From Paracoccaceae bacterium (lineage in GTDB: Bacteria > Pseudomonadota > Alphaproteobacteria > Rhodobacterales > Rhodobacteraceae), in contig JAFWNM010000039.1 in the NCBI GenBank assembly GCA_017510335.1, forward strand, positions 41,383 through 105,382: a stretch of DNA of 64,000 nucleotides. Reading direction: 5' to 3'. The translations under genes were made by a program, and so were the position numbers. The notes beneath the pieces were generated by a model. That model saw only the letters and a list, made by a program, of their open reading frames with translations, was not told the origin of the DNA and made no database searches. Each line of letters starts with the position of its first letter. Within the stretch, counting starts at the first letter, position 1. Below, in pieces: positions 1-9,898 of this stretch.

Positions 1-1016
1 GAGGCAGGGTAATAGGGCTGGTTCGGGGTGAAGGGCGGGATGGCCGCACCAAGACTGTTCTGCGCGGAACACATGGTCAACCCCGCAAGGGCCTGATAGC
101 CCATATCACCACTGGTTTCCAGCACCACGCCAGACAGGGGTTCAATCACTGTGGGCACGCCAACACCGGGCTGCACAGTGCGTTCATACACTGCAACCAT
201 ACGCTGGACCGCCGCGTGTTGCGGCACGCGCGACCAGATCATGAATAACGGCACGCGCATCGCTTCATAGCCTGCATTGGACGACAGGGATTGCGACCCG
301 CTGATGGCGCCTGCGCGAATATCCACCCAATCGGGCACCAGCCCTTCAGCGGCAATCCGGTTCAACAGGGCCTCGCCTTGCTGGGCACAAATGGCAAGAC
401 GGCTGACGCCAGTGGCCGCAGCCAGTTCCCGCATGGCCAGTGGCATGTAATAGGACGGGTTTATGGTAATGTGGCTGTCATGCACGAAACCGAAACTTGC
501 AGGCACGAACAGCGTCTGGTCGGACGATCCGGGCATGGCCACAACACATGTTTCCGCAAGTGCCTGCGCAATCTGCTGGGCGCGCAGCAGATAGGCGCGA
601 TTATCGAACTTTGTTGCCGCGCGCATCAGCGCCCAGGCATAAAACAGATCCCCGTCTGATGCATTGTTGCGGTCGGGCACCGGATTGCCCTGCCCCGGCA
701 GCCAGCGCCACGCCAGAAGCGGGTCGGGCCGGATGGCCAGATGCCGTTCTGTCCATTGATACATGGACTGAAAACTTGCCGCATCATCAAACACAGTTGC
801 CAGAAGCATGCCATAGCCCTGCCCTTCGGAATGGCTGGCATCGCGCTGCAACCCGTCAATCACGCGCCCGTCACTGCCCAGAAACGCGGCTTTCCAACTG
901 TCCCAGACCGGCCTTGCGGAAACCGCCAGATCAACTGTCCCGAAGGCCATAGCCGGCATGCCGCCTGCAACAGCCGCAACCGCGCCAAGCCCGGCAATCA
1001 GTGTTCTTCTGTTCAT
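1..1016 (-). CDS. bcsZ: Endoglucanase of glycosyl hydrolase family 8 (BcsZ), 3' end missing
   Basis: A periplasmic or exported beta-1,4-glucanase that trims cellulose during its secretion. The frame is open from an ATG at 1016 to the window edge, giving 338 visible residues. The N-terminus NRRTLIAGLG followed by a hydrophobic stretch looks like a Tat or Sec signal. GH8 landmarks are SHSEGQGYGM, with the likely catalytic Glu64, and an ASDGDLFYAWAL block. The start overlaps the bcsB stop in an ATGA, so the two are translationally coupled. It is the last visible gene of the bcs operon. The family is usually about 340-370 residues, so little is missing. Confidence 0.9.
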   Translation of the reverse strand, partial: MNRRTLIAGLGAVAAVAGGMPAMAFGTVDLAVSARPVWDSWKAAFLGSDGRVIDGLQRDASHSEGQGYGMLLATVFDDAASFQSMYQWTERHLAIRPDPLLAWRWLPGQGNPVPDRNNASDGDLFYAWALMRAATKFDNRAYLLRAQQIAQALAETCVVAMPGSSDQTLFVPASFGFVHDSHITINPSYYMPLAMRELAAATGVSRLAICAQQGEALLNRIAAEGLVPDWVDIRAGAISGSQSLSSNAGYEAMRVPLFMIWSRVPQHAAVQRMVAVYERTVQPGVGVPTVIEPLSGVVLETSGDMGYQALAGLTMCSAQNSLGAAIPPFTPNQPYYPA

Positions 1017-3286
1017 GACTTGGTGTCTCTTGTTGAAATGACCAGACGCAGCGCAATCACGGCCGAAAGCAGCGCAAGGAAAATGATCATGAGGGTAAAG
1101 AAGATGGGCCGCGCAGACACGAAATTCCCCATCGCATAGCGAAAGTTCCGCAGCGACCACGGTTCCAGCAATAGCGGGCGACGATCAGGTGCAATCCAGT
1201 TTTGCCATGCCCCATGATGGCCCAGTATCGACACCTGACCACGCGGCCCCGCACCACTGACACGCGCTGCGGCAAACGCATGGGCAATTGTGTTTATGTC
1301 GCTGTCGGGGCTGCGCAGCATCCAGATTTCGTCAGGACGCGCCGGGTCCAGATGGAACAATACGGCCTGCCCGCGCCGGTTGGCCAGCCATTGGTTCAGT
1401 TGCTCGCCCGAACTGGGGAATATGCGGTCCTTCACCCATGCCAGACTGTCGGACACCCGGTTCCACCCAGTGCTGAATGCCTGACCAAAGCCGACACTCA
1501 GCCCGCTTTCTTGCTGGCGACGGCGTTGAAACGGGTCGTCCATCACATCAGCCATCATATCGGGGGACGCACCGGGCACTTGCGGAACGGTCAGCACAAT
1601 ATCTTCCAGCAAGCGCCGGTCAGCCCTGTGTTTGCCAGCAGGCACAGACCCAAGGTCATCTACCGAAATCAGGTGCAGCGTGGCGGCACGCATATCAGCC
1701 TGTGAACGCGCCAGCGCGGCCGACAGCGTCAGGATATCGGCATCGCTGAAGGCGCGCGCCGTCATCTCGTTGCGCCGGATGCTGTCAGGGGTCAGCGCGC
1801 CGAACGCTAGGTCCATGTCCGGAATTGCCATAGACGGGCTGTAGGGCACATTCAGGGTCGACGTGTCGCTGATTTGCAGGAAGGGGCGTTCCACGGCAGG
1901 ACAGGGCAAATCCGGCGGATCACCGGGAACCATCAGTTCAAATGTCATGCGGTTGCTGCCGGGCTGCAGGATGCGCGCTTCAAAATCAATCGGGAACTGC
2001 GAAATCAGCTTCCCCCCTTCATCGCGCAGCGGCAACAAGCGGATGGCTTCGCCATTGACGCTGATCAACAGCATCGACTCCCTCGGCAGGTCGGTGGCAT
2101 AGACGTAATCGAAATTCAGACGCGCCTTCGCGGCGGTCAGCACCAGCCAGTCATCGGGCAGGCGAAACGGATAGTCGCGCCGCGCATAGCGCTGGGAAAA
2201 GCTTTCTGTTTGCACCCCGAACGCCGAAAGCGGCACATCTTGTTCAGGGGAAATCAACGGGGCACGGCTGGCCATGGGTTGCGGGGCCAGTTGCGCAATG
2301 GCCGTCAGCACATTTTGCGGCCGCGTATCGGGGCCAACTTCCAGCACCATCACAAAGGCGCCGTCCCCGCCGGTTACATAACTGACGCGCCCGCTGGATG
2401 CTGGCAGAATTGTAATTCTGGCAAGCGCACGATCCTGTTGTTCCACGGTCCAGTAATCGCTGAACCGGAACGCGACAGGACTACCCAGAAAGGTCTGGTT
2501 GAAGCTGCGCATCAGATGCTGGCGCCAGTCCGGGGCCTGCGGTCCCAGCCGGTCCAGCCCGCGTATCTCAACGGGGGCGCCGCTGGCGGCCTGCGCGGCG
2601 AAAGCCATCATGAAATCGTCGGCCTCGATGGTGCTTTGCCTCTCGCGCACCAGAAGGCCGGACTGCGCAAGGTCAATATCGGTCCACAACCCGAAGGACG
2701 CTTCCGGCCCGCAGAAAATGCGGTGACCCTGACGGAATTCGATCTGCACAATGTTGCGCCCGACGGTCAGCAGCCCGTCGGGAATGTCCACGGTTGCGCG
2801 GTCAAACCCATCGAAATTCCCCAAACCGGCCACACCGATATCCTGCCCGTTCAGCAACACCCGCATGGAGGATCGCTCGGGCAGCAAATCGATGCTGGAT
2901 TGTGTGAACAGTTGCAACTGGTTATGCGATGACGGGGAACTGACATACAGATCAAATGCCACCATCTGGCGTTCACCGCTGATACGCGCAGCCGTGCCGC
3001 TGACGGGTATTTGCAGGTCTGTCAGCCGCAAGGGGGACACCCAACCCTGTGCGCCGGTTTGCGCGGCACTGTCCAACCCGCGCCGTGCAGGATCAAACCT
3101 GTCGTCGCTTGGTCCGGACGTGCCTGGTTCGTTTTCCACCCCACCCGAAAGCCCGTCATTGTCCGGCAACAGGATAAGCCCCCCGCCAGATGTCTGGGCC
3201 TGCAAGATTCCCCCGCCCATGACAGTCAGCAACAACGCGGCGGCGCATACCGCATATGCCGCGCGTCCGCTGGCGCGCGCGCTCAT
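1013..3286 (-). CDS. bcsB: Cellulose synthase periplasmic subunit BcsB
   Basis: This 757-residue protein is the periplasmic, membrane-anchored partner of BcsA, which guides the nascent glucan across the periplasm. It has an N-terminal signal peptide (hydrophobic residues about 12-30), a long soluble beta-rich and carbohydrate-binding region, and a single C-terminal transmembrane helix (ARPIFFTLMIIFLALLSAVI) with a short positively charged tail, as BcsB requires. Length fits the family. Its ATG overlaps the bcsA stop (ATGA), and its own stop overlaps the bcsZ start, so bcsA, bcsB and bcsZ form one tightly coupled operon. Confidence 0.93.
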   Translation of the reverse strand: MSARASGRAAYAVCAAALLLTVMGGGILQAQTSGGGLILLPDNDGLSGGVENEPGTSGPSDDRFDPARRGLDSAAQTGAQGWVSPLRLTDLQIPVSGTAARISGERQMVAFDLYVSSPSSHNQLQLFTQSSIDLLPERSSMRVLLNGQDIGVAGLGNFDGFDRATVDIPDGLLTVGRNIVQIEFRQGHRIFCGPEASFGLWTDIDLAQSGLLVRERQSTIEADDFMMAFAAQAASGAPVEIRGLDRLGPQAPDWRQHLMRSFNQTFLGSPVAFRFSDYWTVEQQDRALARITILPASSGRVSYVTGGDGAFVMVLEVGPDTRPQNVLTAIAQLAPQPMASRAPLISPEQDVPLSAFGVQTESFSQRYARRDYPFRLPDDWLVLTAAKARLNFDYVYATDLPRESMLLISVNGEAIRLLPLRDEGGKLISQFPIDFEARILQPGSNRMTFELMVPGDPPDLPCPAVERPFLQISDTSTLNVPYSPSMAIPDMDLAFGALTPDSIRRNEMTARAFSDADILTLSAALARSQADMRAATLHLISVDDLGSVPAGKHRADRRLLEDIVLTVPQVPGASPDMMADVMDDPFQRRRQQESGLSVGFGQAFSTGWNRVSDSLAWVKDRIFPSSGEQLNQWLANRRGQAVLFHLDPARPDEIWMLRSPDSDINTIAHAFAAARVSGAGPRGQVSILGHHGAWQNWIAPDRRPLLLEPWSLRNFRYAMGNFVSARPIFFTLMIIFLALLSAVIALRLVISTRDTKS

Positions 3287-5718
3287 CTTGGAACCTCCGG
3301 GTTCGGGTATGGCTGGACCGAAGGTATTGGGGCGGCAGTCATCTGGTGCAGCACCTGCCGGTGCGTGGCCGTGGAATAGGGTCGGGGCATGTCGGGATTG
3401 ACCACAACAGGATCAAAGGCTTCGCCAAATGCCAGAATATGCGCGGGCGCCTGCGTCACCCCGACTTCGGCACGGTCGCGTTCTTCGGCACGCTGGCGGC
3501 GGGCGGGTTCACCGGCCAGCGCGACCATAGTGTGATACACCCCGCTGAACGCCAGATACACCACATACCCGAAGCCCGAAAACAGGCCCTTGGGCTTGTT
3601 CCTGCTTTCGCGGATGGTTTCCCATACAGCAGAATCCCCGAAAATAAGATGCGCGATGGTTTCACGCACGATCATGGGCTGCCCGGGGTCATAGCGCACC
3701 CCCACAATCACGCCAGCATTGGTGCGCTGGACATTCTGAACCTGCACGCAGATGGCATTTTCCAGATGCGGGGATTTGGGAAATTCCGGTGTAAAATAAA
3801 AGATGTAGCCCTTCTCAAGTGCGGAAAATTCGGCCATGTCGGTATCTGGTCCGGGGCGCAGCAACAGCCGCGCGCCACTGGTCGAGGAATCCAGAACCGT
3901 GGCGCCTGTAAAGCTGAACGTGTCATTGCGGCCAATCGCGGCAACGGCGGGCACGCTCATCTCCACACGGGGCACACCGCGGCGTTGCTGGCGTTCTGCG
4001 ATGGCGCGCAGTGCGGCGCTGACAATCAGAAAGTTGAAAACAGCCCAGCCCCCGACGATGGACAAAATGGTTTGGTCGCCGGGGAACATGAACCAGCGAA
4101 TGCCTGCCGCCAGAACCCCCATCAGCGCCAGAACCCAGACAATCAATAACGGCTTGTACAGGGGCGAGATATAGTCCTCGATCAGGACTTCGTCCTTGGC
4201 GGTCACATTGAACTTCGCCCCGCGCGGCTTGAAAATCGTCTTGAGGACCACACCCGAAAGATAGGGCGCCTGCGCGGTTTCATAAAGTTCCGAAATCAAG
4301 GGCCAGCGCACCCGTGCATAAAGGGCATTCTGCACCATGAAACTGATGGCCATATAGGCACCCATATAGACAAGCACTTCTTCAATCGTGGCCACAAAGA
4401 TGTGCAGCCCGAAAAACAGATAGGCCAAGGGTGCCAGAATGAAGACCATCCGCACCAGCGGAAACAGCCAGAATGTCATGGAATTCAGGTAGCACAGGCG
4501 CTGGCTCAGACTCATGCCTTTGCGGCGCAAGGGGTTTTTCAGCATCAAAAGCTGCATCATACCCGCCGCCCAGCGCCCGCGCTGTTCGATGAAGGTCACA
4601 AAAGTTTCAGGTTGCAGCCCCGCAATCATCGCATGATCGACATACAGGCTTTTCCAGCCGCGACTGTGAATTTCCAGCGCAGTTTCCGCATCTTCGGTGA
4701 TGGTTTCGCCAGCAAACCCGCCCACATCATCCAGCGCGGCACGCCGCAGCACCGATGCGGAGCCGCAAAAAAAAGCGCCGCCCCAGCGGTCAAGGCCGCG
4801 GTGCCCCTGATGGTAGAACATCTCGTTTTCAGGCGGGCAATCGCCACGCAACCCAAGGTTACGGTCAATCGGGTCGGGGTTCAGAAAGAAATGCGGCGTC
4901 TGGACCAGAAACAGTTTCGGGTCGACCACGAAATACCCGACAGTGCGCGCCAGAAAATCACGGCTGGGCACATGGTCGGCGTCAAACACGACCACCAATT
5001 CGCCGTCCAGCCGTTCCAGCGCAGCGGACATATTGCCCGCCTTGGCGTGTTCGTTGCGCGCACGGGTCGAATAGACGATGCCAAGTTCCGCGCACAGGGC
5101 CTGCAATTCCGCGCGGCGCGCGCGGGCCTTGCGGGCAATTTCGGGGTTTTCATGGTTGCACCGCTCATCCGTGCCGCCATCATCGCACAGAACGACAGTG
5201 CGCTTGTTGGCCGGATAATGCATGTTCTTGGCCGCCGACAAGGTGACGGCCAACATTTCTATGGGTTCGTTATAGCTTGGCACCAGAATATCGACAGTCG
5301 GCAGGCTTTCGGCAGCAACTTTCGGGGGCAAGGTGCGGTCGATCGGGTCGGCAGTCACGAAGGAGCTGACGAAGAAAACCCAGATCGCATAGGTTTCCAC
5401 CACAAACAGCGACACGGCAATTGCGAATTCCAGTGGATTGGCCGAAGCAGGCAATGTTTCCATCAGGCGCCATGTCCAGTAGCGCATGACAATCGCGCTG
5501 GCGATGGCCAGAAGCGCGAAACGCGCCACGATGGTTTTCATGGTAAATGGTTTCAGCGCGGCCACAATCAGCACGGCAAACAGCCCCAAGGCACCTTGCA
5601 CAGCGGTGGATGTGGGAATGCTGGCCAGAAATGCCAGCGGAATGACAACTGCCACCCACATCAGGGCCAAAAGCACCTCGGCGGGTCGCAGACGCCTGTT
5701 GGCTATTAACATGCTCAT
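3283..5718 (-). CDS. bcsA: Cellulose synthase catalytic subunit BcsA (GT2 with PilZ domain)
   Basis: This inner-membrane processive glycosyltransferase uses UDP-glucose to make and export beta-1,4-glucan. The 811 residues show N-terminal membrane helices, then a GT2 domain with the expected residues: CDDGG near 178, DAD at 246-248, TED at 341-343 and QRGRW at 379-383. More membrane helices follow, then a PilZ domain. The c-di-GMP signature is present as R580-x3-R584 and D610-x-S-x2-G615, so activity is predicted to depend on cyclic di-GMP. It starts 21 bases after the bcsN-like gene and overlaps bcsB by ATGA. Confidence 0.96.
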   Translation of the reverse strand: MSMLIANRRLRPAEVLLALMWVAVVIPLAFLASIPTSTAVQGALGLFAVLIVAALKPFTMKTIVARFALLAIASAIVMRYWTWRLMETLPASANPLEFAIAVSLFVVETYAIWVFFVSSFVTADPIDRTLPPKVAAESLPTVDILVPSYNEPIEMLAVTLSAAKNMHYPANKRTVVLCDDGGTDERCNHENPEIARKARARRAELQALCAELGIVYSTRARNEHAKAGNMSAALERLDGELVVVFDADHVPSRDFLARTVGYFVVDPKLFLVQTPHFFLNPDPIDRNLGLRGDCPPENEMFYHQGHRGLDRWGGAFFCGSASVLRRAALDDVGGFAGETITEDAETALEIHSRGWKSLYVDHAMIAGLQPETFVTFIEQRGRWAAGMMQLLMLKNPLRRKGMSLSQRLCYLNSMTFWLFPLVRMVFILAPLAYLFFGLHIFVATIEEVLVYMGAYMAISFMVQNALYARVRWPLISELYETAQAPYLSGVVLKTIFKPRGAKFNVTAKDEVLIEDYISPLYKPLLIVWVLALMGVLAAGIRWFMFPGDQTILSIVGGWAVFNFLIVSAALRAIAERQQRRGVPRVEMSVPAVAAIGRNDTFSFTGATVLDSSTSGARLLLRPGPDTDMAEFSALEKGYIFYFTPEFPKSPHLENAICVQVQNVQRTNAGVIVGVRYDPGQPMIVRETIAHLIFGDSAVWETIRESRNKPKGLFSGFGYVVYLAFSGVYHTMVALAGEPARRQRAEERDRAEVGVTQAPAHILAFGEAFDPVVVNPDMPRPYSTATHRQVLHQMTAAPIPSVQPYPNPEVPR

Positions 5719-5739
5719 GAAAAATGCCTTTTGTTATGC

Positions 5740-6402
5740 CTATTGAAAAACAGGAGAGGCCAGACCAAACGCCCCCTGCCCTATCGGGGCAAGGGCACGT
5801 TCGGTCGGGCCGGAAATACAATTCCTAAGCATGATATCAAGCGCAGACGCGCCCCGCGGCAGCGCGCGCGCCCCGATCTGGCTGCGCCGGAAGGCCAGCA
5901 CACATGTCACATCCCCGCCCGGCGCGCGCGAGGTGTATGTGATGTCGCCATACTGGTCTGAAACTGCGGTCAATCCACTGTCGGTCACTGCACCAAAAGG
6001 CGCAGGCGCGCCCCCGAACTGGCGCAGCACATCTTCCAGCACCAAGCGCGACCGGCTGGCGGTCAGCGCGGTCTGGGCGCGCAGGATAATGGTATTTTCG
6101 CCTTGCAGGCTGGTGGAATTGGGAAGCGTGATGCGCTGTTCCAACGCGCCGTCAAGGTCGCGTTCCAGCACGATCAAGGCGTTGGGCACATTGATCAGCG
6201 CGCGTGACGTGGGAACAACGCGGAACTCTGTGACAGCTTCGGCAAGTTCGGTCGGGCTTGACCCGTCCAGACTGGCCAGAAAACCGCCGTCACATGCCGA
6301 CACGCCAAGCGCTGCAATGCCCAAAAGCCCCAATATGCGCACACGCGCTGCGCCCCTGAAGAACGCGCTGGTCAGTTCGCCAAACGAATAATCTTTATAC
6401 AT
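5740..6402 (-). CDS. bcsN: Probable cellulose biosynthesis lipoprotein, BcsN-like
   Basis: A 220-residue protein at the head of the bcs operon. After an unusually long charged N-terminus (about 23 residues) comes a hydrophobic stretch ending in GVSAC, a plausible lipobox with Cys at about residue 37. This points to a lipoprotein. The block EQRITLPNSTSLQGENTI resembles what I recall of BcsN, a protein of unknown role in alphaproteobacterial bcsNABZ operons, and the gene order here matches. A GGCAGGGCA-type ribosome site precedes ATG 6402. The name is an inference from position plus limited motif memory; an unrelated accessory lipoprotein is possible. Confidence 0.62.
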   Translation of the reverse strand: MYKDYSFGELTSAFFRGAARVRILGLLGIAALGVSACDGGFLASLDGSSPTELAEAVTEFRVVPTSRALINVPNALIVLERDLDGALEQRITLPNSTSLQGENTIILRAQTALTASRSRLVLEDVLRQFGGAPAPFGAVTDSGLTAVSDQYGDITYTSRAPGGDVTCVLAFRRSQIGARALPRGASALDIMLRNCISGPTERALAPIGQGAFGLASPVFQ

Positions 6403-6554
6403 TGCCCTGCCTGCTCAGGCATACTCCGCAAAAAGACATTCAGGATGCTGCACATCCTGGCGCCACAGTTGCGAAGACGGTCAAATGACCTGCCCATTAC
6501 TTGCCCATGCCCATACGACTGCGCACCTCTGACGGGTGCTCTTATCGTCAGTAT

Positions 6555-6599
6555 CCAGCGTTTTATGCTGGTAATCTTGATTTCTTCATTGAAGATTAC
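6555..6599. promoter_or_regulatory. Pair of adjacent inverted repeats upstream of bcs operon
   Basis: CCAGC/GCTGG arms at 6555-6559 and 6567-6571 are followed directly by the perfect 8-base arms GTAATCTT (6571-6578) and AAGATTAC (6592-6599). The pair lies about 150-200 bases upstream of the first bcs gene. It could be an operator or a structured leader; the function is unknown. Confidence 0.35.
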
Positions 6600-6721
6600 C
6601 GCAGTGCATGGGTCTTTGCAACGATTGATAAACCATGTCCTGAACGGGGCCGCCGGCTGGCACCGGCTGGCGACAAAAGCTGCGCAATATCTGTGCGCTT
6701 TTGCATAATTCCAACCGCATG

Positions 6722-6758
6722 CCCAAAAGCAAGGGGCGCAGATAGCCCCCTGCGCCCC
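6722..6758 (-). terminator. Intrinsic terminator after the hpf-like gene
   Basis: The perfect 9-base arms GGGGCGCAG (6733-6741) and CTGCGCCCC (6750-6758) are followed, reading the minus strand, by TTGCTTTTG. It lies 85 bases past the stop of the hpf-like gene and would end the thyA-folA-hpf transcript. Confidence 0.7.
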
Positions 6759-6843
6759 GGAATTCACTACATGTCGTGGCAGCGTGGGCCAGGCGCGATT
6801 GTTGCGCATTCGCCACAGGCGCGTGTCCGGCAGGATTTCCCGC

Positions 6844-7161
6844 CTAGCGGCGCGCGCGCTGTTTGCCCAGTTCACTGTCCAGAACATTGCGCATCTTGTC
6901 GGTTGCGCCGGTCACAGCGGACTGAATATTGTCGGCCGCATGTTCGGCCGTCACAGGCTGGCGTCCCTCAAGGCGGACTTCTACCTTGCAATGCTTGTCA
7001 TCAGGTCCGCTTTTCGCGGCGTTCTGGTCACGCAAATACACTTCTACCCGCGTGATGGGGCCTGAAACCGCGCCAAGCTTGGACTCGATCACCTGTGTGA
7101 CAAAGCGGGTCACATCCTAGCGCCCTTCGATTGTGTTGTCTGTATTGACCTGAATATGCAT
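6844..7161 (-). pseudogene. HPF/RaiA-type ribosome-associated protein, interrupted by an in-frame amber codon
   Basis: Read from ATG 7161 the protein begins MHIQVNTDNTIEGR and then meets TAG at 7119-7117 (codon 15). The same frame continues without break for about 90 more residues (ITRVEVYLRDQN, KVEVRLEGRQP) in the style of small hibernation-promoting factors, which bind resting ribosomes. The opening residues before the stop fit the same family, so one base change (for example GAG to TAG) has split the gene. An AAAAAGGG ribosome site precedes ATG 7161. A GTG at 7113 directly after the stop could restart translation and give an N-truncated protein. TAG is used as a normal stop by thyA next door, so recoding is unlikely. 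It is the last gene of the thyA-folA unit. Confidence 0.72.
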
Positions 7162-7220
7162 GGCTGTGCCCTTTTTGGCTTGTTCTTACACCTTGAGGGT
7201 ATGCATCCTTCGCGTTCGCT

Positions 7221-7718
<498 letters not shown>

Positions 7719-8498
7719 CTACACCGCCACCGGGGCCTTGATCCCGGGATGGGGATCATAGCCTTCGATCTGGAAATCATCATAGCGGAAATCGAAAACC
7801 GTATCCGGTGTCCGAAGAATGTTCATTCTGGGCAAGGGGCGCGGGTCGCGCGCAAGCTGCGTGCGCACCTGATCCATATGGTTGGAATAGATATGCGCAT
7901 CCCCCAGCGTATGCACAAAACTGCCCAGCCCCAGCCCTGCAACACGCGCCAGCATCATCTGCAAAAGCGCGTAGGACGCAATATTGAACGGAACCCCCAG
8001 AAACATATCGGCAGAGCGCTGATATAATTGCAAATGCAGCTTGCCCGCCAGAACCCGCACCTGCCACAGCGTATGGCAGGGCGGCAGCGCCATTTCCGGT
8101 ACATCGGGCGGGTTCCATGCCGAGACGATCATGCGGCGGCTGTCGGGGGCCTGCAGAATCATACGTTGCAATTCTGCAATCTGGTCAACACCACCAAAGT
8201 CACGCCATTGCCGCCCGTAAACCGGTCCCAGATCGCCCGACGCGTCGGCCCATTCATCCCAGATACGGACGCCGTTTTCCTTCAGGTAGCCAATATTCGT
8301 GTCACCTGACAGAAACCACAACAATTCATGGATGATGGATTTCAGGTGCACCTTCTTGGTGGTCACCAATGGAAACCCGTCTTCCAGATCATAGCGCATC
8401 TGCATTCCAAACACCGACACTGTGCCCGTTCCCGTGCGATCATCCGATGGCACACCATGGTCCAGAATATGCTGCAACGCATCCAGATACTGTTTCAC
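7719..8498 (-). CDS. thyA: Thymidylate synthase
   Basis: Makes dTMP from dUMP using methylene-tetrahydrofolate, which it turns into dihydrofolate for the neighbouring FolA. I chose GTG at 8498 because it gives the canonical opening (V/M)[14 protein letters not shown], with a GGGGCGGGGG ribosome site just before it. Upstream in-frame codons do not resemble the family. The product is 259 residues. The catalytic cysteine lies in [10 protein letters not shown], and the folate/dUMP-binding blocks [12 protein letters not shown] and [20 protein letters not shown] are intact. It ends with TAG. Confidence 0.95.
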   Translation of the reverse strand: MKQYLDALQHILDHGVPSDDRTGTGTVSVFGMQMRYDLEDGFPLVTTKKVHLKSIIHELLWFLSGDTNIGYLKENGVRIWDEWADASGDLGPVYGRQWRDFGGVDQIAELQRMILQAPDSRRMIVSAWNPPDVPEMALPPCHTLWQVRVLAGKLHLQLYQRSADMFLGVPFNIASYALLQMMLARVAGLGLGSFVHTLGDAHIYSNHMDQVRTQLARDPRPLPRMNILRTPDTVFDFRYDDFQIEGYDPHPGIKAPVAV

Positions 8499-8627
8499 AA
8501 TGCCCCCGCCCCGCAAGATGTGGTGTATTCGGCGCACAATGGCGGGAAGGTGCTGATTCTGGAACCCCCAAGGGCATTGAACAGCACGGAAATTCAGTTA
8601 CCATGTTCATCAAAAGGAGTGCGCAAC

Positions 8628-9050
8628 ATGAAATATCTTCACACAATGGTCCGCGTCAAAGATCTTGACGCCACGATCGCGTTTTTCAAACTTCTGGGGC
8701 TGGAAGAAACCCGCCGCCATGAAAGCGAACAGGGCCGCTTCACGCTGGTGTTCATGGCCCCGCCCGGACAGCCCGAATGCCCGGTGGAACTGACCTATAA
8801 CTGGGACGGGGACGAGGGGCTGCCATCGGACAGCCGCCATTTCGGCCATCTGGCCTATGAAGTGGCCGACATATACGCAAAATGCGCGGAATTGCAGGCC
8901 GCTGGCGTCACAATCAACCGCCCGCCCCGCGATGGCCGCATGGCCTTCGTGCGGTCGCCGGACAATGTGTCAATCGAACTGTTGCAGGCCGGGGACGCCC
9001 TGCCCCCGCAGGAACCCTGGGCCAGCATGGGCAATACAGGGCATTGGTAA
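8628..9050 (+). CDS. gloA: Lactoylglutathione lyase (glyoxalase I)
   Basis: Converts the methylglyoxal-glutathione hemithioacetal to S-lactoylglutathione, detoxifying methylglyoxal. ATG 8628 sits nine bases after AAGGAG and gives 140 residues. The vicinal-oxygen-chelate fold is visible as two half repeats: KYLHTMVRVKDLDATIAFF with likely metal ligand His5, and HFGHLAYEV with NVSIELLQ at the C-terminal end supplying His and Glu. It is divergent from thyA and convergent with the ATPase gene after it. Confidence 0.92.
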   Translation: MKYLHTMVRVKDLDATIAFFKLLGLEETRRHESEQGRFTLVFMAPPGQPECPVELTYNWDGDEGLPSDSRHFGHLAYEVADIYAKCAELQAAGVTINRPPRDGRMAFVRSPDNVSIELLQAGDALPPQEPWASMGNTGHW

Positions 9051-9058
9051 CGCGCCCC

Positions 9059-9898
9059 TCAGGCGCGCTGCACTGGCGCAAAGAAAATGCCATCGTCCAG
9101 AACCGACTGGACGGTGGCGCGTTTTACCACCGGGTCATCTTGTGCGAATGCATATGTCAGTGACATATCGCAAAGCTGGTTGATCAGCCGCGGCACACCG
9201 CCCGTCACGTCAAAGATCAGCATCGCGGCCTGTTTGCTGAACACACTGGACCGCCCGCCCGCAATTTTCAGGCGATGGGCGATGTAATGTGCAACGGTTT
9301 CGGCCTTCATATACGGCAGATGATAGTTTGCCGCGACACGCTGCGCGAATTGCACCAGATCGCGGCGGCGCACATGGTCGCGCAATTCGGGCTGGCCAAT
9401 CAGGAAAAGTTGCAGCACTTCTTCCTTGCCCAGATTGATATTTGTCAGCATGCGCAATTCTTCCAGCGCTTCAGGCGACAGGTTTTGCGCTTCATCGATG
9501 ACCAGCAGCACGCGACGGCCTTCGTTATATTCCTGTATCAGAAATTCCTGAACCTTCAGGAATTTGCCTTCCTCGCTCAGGTCGGATTTCGTCAGTTCCG
9601 GCAGCAGCCATTGCAAGATGTCGCGCGTGTTGGGACGTGTGTTGGTAACCAGCGCGATGGACAACGAGTCGTCATCTTCCGCTTCTTCGATGAAATGCTG
9701 CAACAACACGGTTTTGCCCGCGCCAATTTCGCCTGTCAGCATTGTTATCGGGGACCGTGTGGCCAGCCCGTATTGCAGCATGGCATAGGCCCCGCGCGCC
9801 GCGTCCGACCAGAACAGGAACTCCGGGTCCGGGGTCAAGGAAAACGGGCGCTGATGCAGCCCGAAATGTTCCAGATATGAACTAAATCTATGTGTCAT
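9059..9898 (-). CDS. ExeA/GspA-type AAA ATPase, probably exopolysaccharide-linked
   Basis: This 279-residue ATPase has a Walker A GEIGAGKT near residues 56-63 and a Walker B VLLVIDEAQNL near 130-140, in the AAA_22/ExeA style. The N-terminus HFGLHQRPFSLTPDPEFLFW is typical of GspA/ExeA and of ATPases found beside exopolysaccharide genes. There is no C-terminal peptidoglycan-binding extension and no membrane helix. It is divergent, across 446 bases, from an exopolysaccharide sugar transferase, which supports a role in polysaccharide export or assembly rather than type II secretion. The exact partner is unknown. Confidence 0.8.
   Translation of the reverse strand: MTHRFSSYLEHFGLHQRPFSLTPDPEFLFWSDAARGAYAMLQYGLATRSPITMLTGEIGAGKTVLLQHFIEEAEDDDSLSIALVTNTRPNTRDILQWLLPELTKSDLSEEGKFLKVQEFLIQEYNEGRRVLLVIDEAQNLSPEALEELRMLTNINLGKEEVLQLFLIGQPELRDHVRRRDLVQFAQRVAANYHLPYMKAETVAHYIAHRLKIAGGRSSVFSKQAAMLIFDVTGGVPRLINQLCDMSLTYAFAQDDPVVKRATVQSVLDDGIFFAPVQRA

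Larger units (their letters stand above)
6403..6843. other. 441-base gene-free stretch upstream of the bcs operon
   Basis: No convincing gene was seen. The right part holds the terminator of the thyA-folA-hpf unit (6722-6758). The middle holds two adjacent inverted repeats (6555-6571 and 6571-6599). The part nearest bcsN is presumably the bcs promoter region, but no clear -35/-10 pair stands out. Confidence 0.6.

Noticed and set aside
6372-6887. 171-codon frame upstream of bcsN
   Set aside because: Overlaps the bcsN start and the thyA-unit terminator; no ribosome site or family-like sequence.
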